A stretch of DNA of 37,317 nt from a virus. The DNA is taken from positions 1 to 37,317 of IMG/VR virus record IMGVR_UViG_3300035158_000152; one strand, 5' to 3'. The position numbers and the translations under genes were made by a program. Positions 7,017 to 14,900 of this stretch are shown here, piece by piece. The notes under the pieces are model-generated. The model did not search any database. It saw nothing but the letters and a program-made list of their open reading frames with translations, and was not told the origin of the DNA. Within the stretch, counting starts at the first letter, position 1. Every line of letters starts with the position of its first letter.

Positions 7017-7224
7017 TACTTGCCCTCCTTTGTTATGCAACACTCTTCCTCATTAAAGCTAATGCCTAGATGACTTGCTATGGCGTTTATCTTTTTGTTT
7101 AAAGCAGACACGTAGTTGGTCATTTTTCCGCTTATTTCGTCGCAATAAAAATAATCGTCTTCCACATTAAATCCTAGCACTTCCGCCAGTGATTTAATCA
7201 GTTCCCTAGCTTTTTGTCTTTCAT
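7016..7224 (-). CDS. Small gene interrupted by an apparent -1 frame break
   Basis: An ATG at 7224 overlaps the preceding stop (ATGA) and follows GGGGAGGAAAAG, but its frame stops after eight codons. In the -1 frame a clean 60-codon reading continues from the A5 run (minus strand, 7215-7211) to a TAA at 7016 that overlaps the holin ATG as TAATG. One extra A in the run would join both parts into a 69-residue protein, MKDKKARELIKSLAEVLGFN onward, acidic with a CDEIS segment. Causes could be slippage on AAAAAG, a homopolymer sequencing error, or a decayed gene. No family recognised. Confidence 0.5.
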
Positions 7225-7415
7225 CTTTTCCTCCCCACCTTGGTTTCTGTCATACAATGCGGACAGCTAATCTTTCTAACAAACTCGTTACCTTCTTCTT
7301 TGTAAATTTCTATACCTCGCCCAAGATTTTTAACTAACATACCATGCTCAACCATATACGTCCATTTGTGGTGGCAATTCTTGCAAAACAACTCCACGCT
7401 GAATCTCTTGCTCAT
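7221..7415 (-). CDS. Zinc-ribbon protein (64 aa)
   Basis: 64 residues with CKNCHHKWTY at about 11-20 and CPHCMTETK near the C-terminus, two CxxC knuckles ~40 residues apart: a simple zinc ribbon of the type seen in small phage nucleic-acid-binding proteins. The start forms a 1-bp-overlap junction with the upstream gene at 7415. Function unknown beyond probable zinc binding. Confidence 0.75.
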   Translation of the reverse strand: MSKRFSVELFCKNCHHKWTYMVEHGMLVKNLGRGIEIYKEEGNEFVRKISCPHCMTETKVGRKR

Positions 7416-7732
7416 TATAATACCCTCCTCCTCATTTTGTCAAGCATTTTTTCGTGTATTATCTCTTTTTTGATTTCCTGCTTTAATCCGTCAAGTCTTT
7501 TAATCTCTTCCGGCGTAAGCTTTTCCTTGACTTTCTTTGATTTTAACAAGTCCGGCAATACCTTAAACACTACCCAATAAACAGCTTTTTCAAATATCGC
7601 CTGTTCCATTTTTTCGCTTAGCAAAGGGATATTAATTTGTTTGTTAATCCAACCGGCTATCTGTTTGGTTATGTTCTTGCATGCCTTTTTCAGTTCTTTT
7701 TTCAACGTTTTAGTTATGTCTGTTTTGGCCAT
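7415..7732 (-). CDS. Hypothetical helical protein (105 aa)
   Basis: 105 residues, rich in Lys and Glu, predicted mainly helical: MAKTDITKTLKKELKKACKN, then a more hydrophobic middle (AVYWVVFKVLPDLL) and a charged C-terminus with LTPEEIKRLDGLKQEIKKE. The middle could be a short amphipathic membrane-associated helix. It lies between two membrane-type genes. No family recognised. Confidence 0.65.
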   Translation of the reverse strand: MAKTDITKTLKKELKKACKNITKQIAGWINKQINIPLLSEKMEQAIFEKAVYWVVFKVLPDLLKSKKVKEKLTPEEIKRLDGLKQEIKKEIIHEKMLDKMRRRVL

Positions 7733-7736
7733 AATT

Positions 7737-7868
7737 TCACCTCGCCATTACTTTCATTGGTGGAGCGACCACAACCCTTGGGAGTATCCACCATAACAAT
7801 ATTACCCATACCAGAGCTATTAATAATCCTATAATGGAATCGATGTTATATAGTTTCTGTTTTTTCAT
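7737..7868 (-). CDS. Single-pass membrane microprotein (43 aa)
   Basis: 43 codons from an ATG at 7868 (ATGA overlap with the upstream stop) to TGA at 7737, 5 bp from the next start. After a basic N-terminus (MKKQKLYNID) comes one long hydrophobic stretch, SIIGLLIALVWVILLWWILP, and a short basic tail. Overlap at its start and a GAGG site for the next gene inside its end support that it is translated. Its role is unknown; a lysis accessory or host-membrane effector are both possible. Confidence 0.6.
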   Translation of the reverse strand: MKKQKLYNIDSIIGLLIALVWVILLWWILPRVVVAPPMKVMAR

Positions 7869-8236
7869 TTTCTCTTCTTATTGCATTTATCACATAAAGT
7901 TACGAGCCAGTATTTGTCATCCCTTATCTCCCCGGCTTCCCCACATTTTTCGCATATATAATACGATTTATGTTCCGCAAGGCGTATAACAAAATCAGCG
8001 TCATTATTCGAGTTGCATACATAAAACCTCACCCCGCCCCACTTCTCTTTTACCTGCGTTGCCTCGACTTCAGGACATATTTTCTCAAGAACACTGCATA
8101 AATTGTCTATTAAATCATACCACCCGTCGCCAATCTCTAAACCCCAGCACATAGCAGTTTCTCTCATTGATAATTTTCGTTGTCTGAATATTTTGGGATA
8201 TTTCTTAAAAATCTTATCTTGTAGTTCTTTTTTCAT
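7865..8236 (-). CDS. Phage protein with C-terminal zinc ribbon (123 aa)
   Basis: 123 residues. The N-terminal half reads MKKELQDKIFKKYPKIFRQ, then SMRETAMCWGLEIGDGWYDL, closely resembling a phage family with the pattern F-P-x-I-F-x-Q-x-x-x-S-x-x-E-T-A-M-x-W-G-x-E-x-G-D-G-W. VKEKWGGVRFY follows, another typical element. The C-terminus has ICEKCGEAGEIR and TLCDKCNKK, two CxxC knuckles forming a zinc ribbon. The family is common in phage accessory regions; I know no proven function. Confidence 0.8.
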   Translation of the reverse strand: MKKELQDKIFKKYPKIFRQRKLSMRETAMCWGLEIGDGWYDLIDNLCSVLEKICPEVEATQVKEKWGGVRFYVCNSNNDADFVIRLAEHKSYYICEKCGEAGEIRDDKYWLVTLCDKCNKKRK

Positions 8237-8237
8237 T

Positions 8238-8471
8238 TTATCTTTTGGTAATTTTATATCCTTCTCTTGTTAAATAAAACATTAATTGAGATGCTCCCTT
8301 TATTATATCACTTATCATTTGAGCATCTTCATATCTCCCATATACTTTTTTATCTTTGGGTATAATAGATGTCATTCCATCCATTACCAATACTTTTAAT
8401 TCCCCCCCTTTGGCAATACTTAAATCATTGGCAAATTCATTGAGTATTTTAAGTCTTTGTTTATCTTTCAT
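8238..8471 (-). CDS. Small hypothetical protein (77 aa)
   Basis: 77 residues, start MKDKQRLKILNEFANDLSIA, with an alternating strand-rich middle (ELKVLVMDGMTSIIPKDKK) and helical C-terminus (DAQMISDIIKGASQLMFYL). The start overlaps an upstream TGA by ATGA and follows AAAGGAGTTAAGAA. No family recognised; no Cys cluster or membrane segment. Confidence 0.6.
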   Translation of the reverse strand: MKDKQRLKILNEFANDLSIAKGGELKVLVMDGMTSIIPKDKKVYGRYEDAQMISDIIKGASQLMFYLTREGYKITKR

Positions 8472-8556
8472 TTCTTAACTCCTTTCTTCTCTTTTGGCTT
8501 CCAATAAATCATATTCCCCTGTTTGTATTTCTTTTCTTTTTTCGAGTTAGCTTCAT
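8468..8556 (-). CDS. Tiny gene with an A_AAA_AAG slippery site (29 aa after -1 shift)
   Basis: An ATG at 8556 overlaps the preceding stop as ATGA. Its frame closes after 15 codons, but after CGA the frame meets A_AAA_AAG (minus strand, 8542-8536), the classic bacterial -1 slippery heptamer in the correct phase. A -1 shift there gives a 29-residue Lys-rich peptide (MKLTRKK then EKKYKQGNMIYW) whose TGA at 8468 overlaps the next ATG. Overlaps at both ends suggest a real gene. No obvious stimulatory hairpin was found. A missing A in the run would give the same picture. Confidence 0.4.
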
Positions 8557-8804
8557 TTCTTCTTCTTTATTATCCCATATCTATCTATTCCATTAACCCA
8601 ATCATCATATAATTCATTCTTTGTTACATCTATATCTAATTGTATACACTTGGGAGGATTGTTGATTTCTTTATATGTTAATTTATTATAATCAAACCCG
8701 CCGTCAATTGCCATATAACCACAATTGCAATACCGCATATCGTGTCTTACTCTACTAAACACAGTATCTCCACATTTAGGACAAATAAAAGCTATTATTT
8801 TCAT
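8553..8804 (-). CDS. Zinc-ribbon phage protein (83 aa)
   Basis: 83 residues beginning MKIIAFICPKCGDTVFSRVR with CPKC at 8-11 and CNCG at about 26-29, then DGGFDYNKLTYKEI. The pattern of a CPKC start, R-H-D, a second CxC and a G-G-x-D-Y motif is recurrent in phage hypothetical proteins. One zinc site is predicted. It is followed by the tiny slippery-site gene with ATGA overlap. Confidence 0.75.
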   Translation of the reverse strand: MKIIAFICPKCGDTVFSRVRHDMRYCNCGYMAIDGGFDYNKLTYKEINNPPKCIQLDIDVTKNELYDDWVNGIDRYGIIKKKK

Positions 8805-8846
8805 TTCTTAGCTCCTTCTATACCAACATTATAGAAGCGTTTATTA

Positions 8847-9386
8847 TTAATGTCTCAACTGCCAACCCCAGACAATTTTAGACTGCCACTGTACTCTACC
8901 GTCTATGTTTCTGTACGATATAAACGGTTCTACAAAATGTCCAACTGTAGTATAAACCATTTTCTTGCTTAGCTTACCATAATAAGTCCAGCTAACTCCA
9001 CCCACGGATATATCAAAATTGATATACTTAGATTTCATGCCCATAGTATACTGACAATCCAGTGGTTGACTAACCGAATTATATAGAGAACAACCAATAT
9101 AACAGCCGTCTTTATTGTATACATTATACTGTACCCTATTATACCACTGGTGGTATGCTTCTTTATTATAAAGTACAATATGTAGTGGTTTGTAGGGATT
9201 ATACTTTATGTTATATCCCCGGCAATACTTCCCGTTTTCCCGCTCAGCTAAATACATAACCTCTGCATTTTTAGTTTTACCGCCTATTCGCCACTCCCAA
9301 TCCATAGGGTTGGGTTGCTGGTATGGTGTACGCAGAGAAAACGAAACATAAAAGGTTAAAATAATTTTAAACAGGTCTGTCATCAT
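8847..9386 (-). CDS. Hypothetical protein, aromatic-rich (179 aa)
   Basis: 179 residues, unusually rich in Tyr and Trp. The N-terminus MMTDLFKIILTFYVSFSLR is hydrophobic and could be a weak signal or anchor, after which the protein reads as beta-rich (for example QYNVYNKDGCYIGCSLYN and FDISVGGVSWTYYG). It overlaps the upstream gene by 20 bp and lacks a good ribosome-binding site at its first ATG, so coupled translation or a later start is possible. No family recognised; a secreted or membrane-associated role is only a guess. Confidence 0.6.
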   Translation of the reverse strand: MMTDLFKIILTFYVSFSLRTPYQQPNPMDWEWRIGGKTKNAEVMYLAERENGKYCRGYNIKYNPYKPLHIVLYNKEAYHQWYNRVQYNVYNKDGCYIGCSLYNSVSQPLDCQYTMGMKSKYINFDISVGGVSWTYYGKLSKKMVYTTVGHFVEPFISYRNIDGRVQWQSKIVWGWQLRH

Positions 9387-9681
9387 ATTTTTTTTGAGTA
9401 CGAGTGTACTCCAATAGGGCTACACCATTCCATATAACATGCGCTAAATGATGCAACTTGGATTCATTGTCCAAATCTTCTCCACCCCAAAACTTTAAAG
9501 CATGCCTCATCATCGCAGAGTATACCTTTGACCAAGGCATACCCTTACGCCAATTATTCGGAGAGTATTTCCCAGAACCAAACTGATAGACTTTGGCTAA
9601 TTCGAGTATCGGATAAACCGGTATAAGCGACAGGGGTTCTTTGCCGGTATCATACCTAAGGGCTTGTTTTTTCTTTTTCAA
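9367..9681 (-). CDS. dATP/dGTP diphosphohydrolase N-terminal-like protein (DUF5664 type)
   Basis: 104 residues that match a phage family by its ordered motifs: LRYDTGKEPLSLIP (residues 8-21), FGSGKYSPNNWRKGM (34-48), MMRHALKFWGGEDLDNES (57-74) and LHHLAHVIWNGVALLEY. The conserved His and acidic residues are those expected for a metal-dependent nucleotide hydrolase of the HD/MazG-like kind; the family is annotated as related to dATP/dGTP diphosphohydrolases. It would act on the deoxynucleotide pool. The next gene resembles a nucleoside deoxyribosyltransferase, so nucleotide metabolism is a sensible shared role. Activity is not proven by sequence alone. Confidence 0.75.
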   Translation of the reverse strand: MKKKKQALRYDTGKEPLSLIPVYPILELAKVYQFGSGKYSPNNWRKGMPWSKVYSAMMRHALKFWGGEDLDNESKLHHLAHVIWNGVALLEYTRTQKKYDDRPV

Positions 9682-10021
9682 AATGTTTGTCCAAACTGCT
9701 CAAGTCATAAAATATAGGAATATTAAGTTCACCAGCTCTTTTTATTTCATTTTGAGCACCTTTGGAGCGTTCGCTGTCCGGCAATACCAAAACAGCGTCG
9801 GAAACCTCTAACCATGCCAAAGAATAATTGTAATAATCTTCCACTGTCAGATTTTCGTTGTTTTTTAGCATTAATTGAAAGTGGTAGTCCAACCAAGGTA
9901 CGAATGGTGCGTACCCCCTAAGCAGCACTTCCAGTCCTTTGCGTATTCCTTTACGCATATTATTGAATACTGTAAGTACATTGTCCGCAGAATAAGCACC
10001 GGCTACATATATTCGTTTCAT
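9656..10021 (-). CDS. DUF4406 / nucleoside 2-deoxyribosyltransferase-like protein
   Basis: 121 residues beginning MKRIYVAGAYSADNV, the typical beta-strand and glycine loop of the deoxyribosyltransferase-like fold. PFVPWLDYHF follows at about 39-48, WLEVSDAVLVLPDSERSKG at 70-88 and AQNEIKRAGELNIPIFY at 89-105. In the true enzymes a Glu in a G-x-x-x-E context is the nucleophile; the Glu in KGAQNEI fits that place. It is probably involved in nucleoside or nucleotide handling. It overlaps the neighbouring diphosphohydrolase-like gene by 26 bp, which fits joint function. Confidence 0.75.
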   Translation of the reverse strand: MKRIYVAGAYSADNVLTVFNNMRKGIRKGLEVLLRGYAPFVPWLDYHFQLMLKNNENLTVEDYYNYSLAWLEVSDAVLVLPDSERSKGAQNEIKRAGELNIPIFYDLSSLDKHFEKEKTSP

Positions 10022-10344
10022 TTTAATAGCTTAAAATATTTTGCTATAATATCTCTACAGGAGTCCGCTACTTTATTGCACACTATTTCCCAAGATTTTG
10101 GTTTTATTATTCCACGACTTCTTTTCCTATTGTCTAATCTAAATCCTTGGTTGCGCTCAGACGCTAAATCTATGGTAAAATGTGTCAGCTCATGATATAA
10201 TACGTGTAGTTGGTTTATTTCATCTATGCGAGTGTCCATTGTAATAGAACAGTTGTTGTCCTTGTTTATAAATTTGTAGAAACCACATCGCTTGTCGCCT
10301 TTTTTAAACTTTTTAAATATAATTGTAAGATTATATTTTTTCAT
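10018..10344 (-). CDS. Putative zinc metalloprotease with HELTH motif
   Basis: 108 residues with a clear zincin motif, YHELTHF, at about 50-56 (H51, E52, H55), preceded by a beta-rich region (FYKFINKDNNCSITMD) that would form the substrate-binding edge. The third zinc ligand is not certain; D60 or a later Glu/Asp are candidates. Small HExxH proteins of this sort are common in phages, but substrates are unknown. It overlaps both neighbours by 4 bp. Confidence 0.65.
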   Translation of the reverse strand: MKKYNLTIIFKKFKKGDKRCGFYKFINKDNNCSITMDTRIDEINQLHVLYHELTHFTIDLASERNQGFRLDNRKRSRGIIKPKSWEIVCNKVADSCRDIIAKYFKLLK

Positions 10345-11195
10345 TCACTTACGTGTATATCCAATAGAACATCATTTTTTTTCTTACCGTCGAAATATTC
10401 TTTTTTTCTTTCTACGGTTATTTTAACCACTCCCGTTGATATTGGCGGGTAAGTTTTGCTTTCCACATAACTTCTGGTGCCTTCTATGTACCCCCTATAG
10501 AAACTGCCGGTCAACGCAAACACTTTCTTCTTTTCAATCAGTCTTAGCGGTCTGCCCTTAGCCATCCTAGAAAGCGCCAGCTTGTGTTTGTTTATACCCA
10601 GCTTTTCGTGTACATGTCCCCGCAGGTAAATGTCGGCATCGAAATATTGTTCTAAGTCTATAAGACTGTTTACTTTACTACCGGGTTTTCTGCCACCACC
10701 ACTGCCATGTTCGGCGTATATAGTAAAACTGCGGGTAGTCCCGTTGCTCGCCTCTAATATAATCCTCATAAGGCATCCTCGCCCCAGTTCCGGTACGCCC
10801 AGGTCGTAACACATTAATGAGAATATATTAATATGGTATTTCTTTCTTATAATTTCTTCGTGGTTGCCCTCAAGACAACCCCAACACTTATTCTTGATGG
10901 GTTTCAATAACTTGACTATTCCATTTTTCTGTATAGCTGCGAGGTTGTCTACTTCGCCACGCAATTCCGGGTCTATATTCTTAATATCGAATCGGGGGTC
11001 TGATAGGTTTATGTATTCCGCCATATCGCCCATACCAATCCAATAAGTATTGGGATTATTCTTTATCCATTCAACCGTTCCCTTCAATTTTTTTTCATCG
11101 CAGTTTTTGGTACCCCGATGTATATCTCCCAACGGCACAATCGTTATTTTAGGGTAACGGACACCTACCTTTATTCTATGGCTGATTATTTCCAC
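10341..11195 (-). CDS. Calcineurin-like metallophosphoesterase
   Basis: 284 residues with the complete motif set of the calcineurin-like superfamily in order: GDIHRG (D24, H26), GMGD (D57), GNHE (N111, H112), AEHGSGG (H163) and RGHVHE (H194, H196). Two metal ions and hydrolysis of a phosphodiester or phosphomonoester are expected. Phage members act on nucleotides, 2',3'-cyclic ends or DNA ends (Mre11-like); the substrate cannot be decided here. It lies beside nucleotide-metabolism genes and downstream of the endolysin. Length is normal for the family. Confidence 0.88.
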   Translation of the reverse strand: MEIISHRIKVGVRYPKITIVPLGDIHRGTKNCDEKKLKGTVEWIKNNPNTYWIGMGDMAEYINLSDPRFDIKNIDPELRGEVDNLAAIQKNGIVKLLKPIKNKCWGCLEGNHEEIIRKKYHINIFSLMCYDLGVPELGRGCLMRIILEASNGTTRSFTIYAEHGSGGGRKPGSKVNSLIDLEQYFDADIYLRGHVHEKLGINKHKLALSRMAKGRPLRLIEKKKVFALTGSFYRGYIEGTRSYVESKTYPPISTGVVKITVERKKEYFDGKKKNDVLLDIHVSE

Positions 11196-11206
11196 TTGGC
11201 TCTCCT

Positions 11207-11656
11207 TTAGATAATTTTACCCGCTTCAAAATGATGCTTGTCTTCACCTTTGAAATACCCACCCCATACCCAACCCTCTTTTTCAAAAGCTTCCACTATT
11301 TCCGGAGTTACGTTATTTTCCTTACCGACGTTAATATCTATGGCTATACCCCAAGCATGTTTAGACAATGGTTTGTCTGGATTCCACCAAGCATGCCTCG
11401 GAACGAAACACCCGCCTTTTTTCATATCTATTTTTATACCACTCCTTTCAAGCCTGTTCCCTATCCAGTACAAATCATTTTCTACGTTGCGGTTAACGGT
11501 TAATAAACCGAACGCAGGATATTCGTAAGTTCTTATGTTTTTTAATACCCAGAACGGGTCGGGGAATACGTATCCTCTTTTAGGTTCGTATTCCAGATAA
11601 GCAAATTTACCGTATAGTTTTTTAACTTCTTTTATAGTCAAAGTTTTAAAGTTCAT
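11207..11656 (-). CDS. Endolysin: M15-family peptidase
   Basis: 149 residues. The zinc motif S-K-H-A-W-G-I-A-I-D-I (H100, D107) and the C-terminal KHHFEAG (H141/H142) are those of M15 (VanY/D-Ala-D-Ala carboxypeptidase and L-Ala-D-Glu endopeptidase) peptidases. It would cleave peptidoglycan peptide bonds at lysis. There is only a ~45-residue N-terminal extension and no wall-binding domain, typical of endolysins for thin-walled (diderm) hosts. There is no signal peptide, so a holin or other membrane protein must release it; several membrane-protein genes are nearby. A consensus promoter lies ~130 bp upstream. Confidence 0.85.
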   Translation of the reverse strand: MNFKTLTIKEVKKLYGKFAYLEYEPKRGYVFPDPFWVLKNIRTYEYPAFGLLTVNRNVENDLYWIGNRLERSGIKIDMKKGGCFVPRHAWWNPDKPLSKHAWGIAIDINVGKENNVTPEIVEAFEKEGWVWGGYFKGEDKHHFEAGKII

Positions 11657-11787
11657 TTATCATCCAACTTTGCAACATACCCCTTCAACATATAAAGCAG
11701 TTTGCTTATTTCCTGTATAACATAAATAGCGTGTTCTTTGTTGCTTGCTTTTTCTTTTGGTTTGTTTATTTTTTTCTTGGTAGGCAT
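11653..11787 (-). CDS. Basic coiled-coil microprotein (44 aa)
   Basis: 44 codons from the ATG at 11787 to a TGA that overlaps the endolysin ATG (ATGA, 11653-11656). The product starts MPTKKKINKPKEKASNKEHA and continues into an amphipathic helix (IYVIQEISKLLYMLKGYVA). The start codon lies inside the -10 box of a leftward promoter, so RNA started there lacks it. Translation would need read-through transcripts from upstream; a GGGGG tract 11 nt before the ATG could serve as a ribosome-binding site. Possible lysis accessory; function unknown. Confidence 0.5.
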   Translation of the reverse strand: MPTKKKINKPKEKASNKEHAIYVIQEISKLLYMLKGYVAKLDDK

Positions 11788-11815
11788 TATACTAATTACC
11801 CCCTATATTTGTCAA
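11786..11815 (-). promoter_or_regulatory. Sigma70-type promoter ahead of the endolysin
   Basis: On the minus strand a perfect TTGACA (11815-11810) and a perfect TATAAT (11791-11786) stand 18 bp apart, with GGGGGT in the spacer, just like the promoter at 6769-6798. It faces the lysis and nucleotide-metabolism genes. The -10 overlaps the start codon of the 44-aa frame. Confidence 0.7.
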
Positions 11816-11825
11816 GAAAATAATT

Positions 11826-11936
11826 TCATTTATTAGGTTGCCATATTCTGCCGCAACCCTTACAGATATACTTTTTCTGCATCTTGTCGTAAATCATTAC
11901 TGACTTACATTTCCCGCATTTTACTGTGGCGTTCAT
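11826..11936 (-). CDS. Zinc-ribbon microprotein (36 aa)
   Basis: A 36-codon frame from an ATG at 11936, which overlaps the stop of the 1061-aa gene as TAATG, to TGA at 11826. The product MNATVKCGKCKSVMIYDKMQ continues KKYICKGCGRIWQPNK: two CxxC knuckles 16 residues apart, a minimal complete zinc ribbon. The spacing and translational overlap make chance unlikely. Function unknown. Confidence 0.65.
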   Translation of the reverse strand: MNATVKCGKCKSVMIYDKMQKKYICKGCGRIWQPNK

Positions 11937-14900
11937 TATTGTCTATATGGTTGGAGAAATCCTCGGTATTCCGGTTTTAATATTAACTTATCAGCATTAA
12001 CCGCCCCGGCTTTTTCTATTTCTTCCTGTAATCTTTTGATTCTTCTTTCAAACTTTCTCCTAAGTTTTTCTTTTTCGGTAGGAGACAAATGCTTGCTTTT
12101 AGCCATCTGATAGCCATATTCCGCCTCAGCCTTTTTCATTTCTTTTGTGTATCTTCTTATATGATTAATAACAATCTTTTTAGGTTGTGTCGCTTTTGTT
12201 CTTATGCCAGTCCCAAAGTTTTTTATTTCTTCTAGCAAATCTTTGGTTCTTCCCATAATGTCTGCTCTGCCCTGGTGTGCGTCTATAATACTTTGTATGT
12301 TGTATCCAGACATGCCAAAGGGTAGTGGCATTGAAGGGCTGATATAAACTTTTTTAAGAGCAGCTACCAGCTTGTCTATTACCTGAGTCCCCCAAGGGTC
12401 TAACTTGTTGGCTATTTCTTTCTTGCTATAGGGGTCAATCCCAACTTTGAATATGCTAATCAAATCCCATGCTGGATGTTGAAAAAGACTGTCGGTAGCG
12501 GCTTCTATATCACCCTTAACGATAGATTCTGTCATCTGTGCTATTTCCCCGGTAGGCAGTGTATAGGTAAAATTATATTCTTTTAGTTGTTTATTCCCAT
12601 CCCTATACGGCACAAATAAAGAATTTCTCTGGTAATCTGGTCTTAATTTGTCTAGTTTAAACCATTCTTCCCTGTCTATATCAAACACCCTGAATGCTGC
12701 TTCTCGCATAGCATAGGGTAATCCCAGGGGATACAAAAATTTAGCCATCTTGAACGGTTCCCCAGACTTAAACGCGTCTACCATAGCATTTTTGGTTATT
12801 CTAATGGTTTCTGCTTTAAAAGATACAAAAGGTCCGAATACGGGTACGTCCCTCAATGTTTCTACTATTTTCCCCACCCTGCGATAATTGGGGAAATACC
12901 GATTAACTTTTATTGCTGCTTGCTCCGGCGACAATCCCATCTTTTTGGTATATTTTAAGAAAGCTGCTACCTTGTAGAGCTGGTCTTCCGCATTATAAAC
13001 TTGTCCCAAAAAGTCTACCAGCTTCCTTCCCTTACCCATAACCTTTGTCGCAGATTTTATTACATCGTAGCTTGCCGGGTCGTCAAGCATATCCCTCAAA
13101 ACAGTATTCACGCCCGTTCCATACCATTCCTGCCTTACCACACCCAATTTGATTAGATTTTTCCATTCCTTAAATCGTTTACCACCCTTATTAACAATCA
13201 TATCTAATGCTTCAGTATAATGCGGCGCATTAAGGGGATTAAATAAATTAATATCTCCCCAAATTGAAAATTGTATATTACCCATAAAGTTTCTGGGGTG
13301 AGTAGGTATATTACCTACGGTATGCGCCCACTTAAAGGGGTTGGTTATAAATCTATCAGCTAATTTGAATAGAGTCCCCTTGTCAGTATTGCTTGTTTGT
13401 TGTAAGAATTGCCACAATTCTTTATCTACCCATTTGTTGGATAGATTACCCCATTTCACACCCTTAGGTATTTGTACCATACCGGCGCCTGGGATAGGTC
13501 TTTTATGTGCTAGTCCGGGTATTTTAGCCAATGTATTTAAATACTTGCCGTTTTCAGCCATAAGTGCTGTGTTAGCTTGTGTCGCCCCATACAAGTATCC
13601 CGGATTTTCAACTTCTCCCAATAGTTGCCTGATTGCCTTCGGTATATTTTTACGCCTAAGAAAACTATCGGTAGGGACAGTTACTTTCTTCCCGTGTCTT
13701 GTTAGTATCCTAGCATTTCGTTTGCTTATCATAGATTCTATGATTTCCCATACACTCTGGTCGCTAAACTTATCTTTAGGGAATTCTTTTCTTAAAGCAT
13801 TAAATGCGTTCTGTTTCAATTGCGGCGAAGGTACCCATTTCAACTTAGGTATATGTATTTTATATACTCTTCTTAGATATTGACCCATATTGGAATAAAT
13901 AACCATTTTAGCTTTTTCTGGCGCTATCCCGTGTATTATTAATTCTCTGGATAATTTGTCTATATCACTACGCATTTTAACAGCTATTTCTTGTATGGAT
14001 TTAGGTAAATCATCTAAATAATCGGATAGCCATTTACCCTTAACTAATCCTCTCCTTGCAGCGTCTAAATATTCTCTTTCTCCCATAGCGCTGACTAATT
14101 TAGGATATTCGCCTTTTATAAACTGTCTAGGTTTAATTTCGCCTGTTAAATATCTATATAGGGCTTGCTGGACATGTTCCGGTTCTTTTTTTATTAGTTT
14201 CGCTAATTTCTTTAATGTAACACTTCTATTAAATTCGTGAGCTGAAATAGCATATACTCTCCTATCGTTTGCCGCAACCACCTCTTCCGGCATAAGACCG
14301 CCATACTTAAAATATTTCTTCCAAAAATAACCAAGTTTTTCTCTAAATGTTTGGGGTTGTTTTATTATTTCATACTTGAATTGTGCCGGGACTTTACCTG
14401 TCTTTGTTACTTCAGCTACTTTTTCCATCGTTGCTATTTTTTTCTTTAATGCAGTTATCCTCCTAACATCACCAATGGTTTTGGATACGCCTGGTTTTAT
14501 CGCCACAGCACTGCCGAACATACCTTTTAATAGACCAGAACCGACTAAAAATACTGGATGAAATATATAAGAAAGATAATCGAATACCCCTTCTACCGTG
14601 GCGGAAGGAAGTCCGCCAATGACTCTGGGAGCAACTAGCCCGTGAGCTTTTTCACCCATAAACCTAGCCAATCCTTTGGTGTAATAGGTTTCTTGGGCAG
14701 CAGGGTCTAGGTTGGCAGCCTTATCTATCAAGCTTCCGAAATAATTCCCCACTATTCTTACTGGTTCTGTCAATTCTTCATCTGCAATAATTCTCCACAA
14801 AGTTTCACCCACGCCAGGGTATCTTGCTCCAAACACTTTTCGGTATTCCTTTTTTTCTTTAGGACTTAACCTACTAAGATAGTCTACAATCTCTTGTTCG

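Noticed and set aside
9367-10021. Diaminopurine (Z) genome pathway
   Set aside because: Only pool-acting genes are seen; there is no PurZ-like adenylosuccinate synthetase in the window.
13341-13883. 180-codon plus-strand frame
   Set aside because: Antisense to the 1061-aa gene with shadow composition (Leu, Ser, Cys, Pro).
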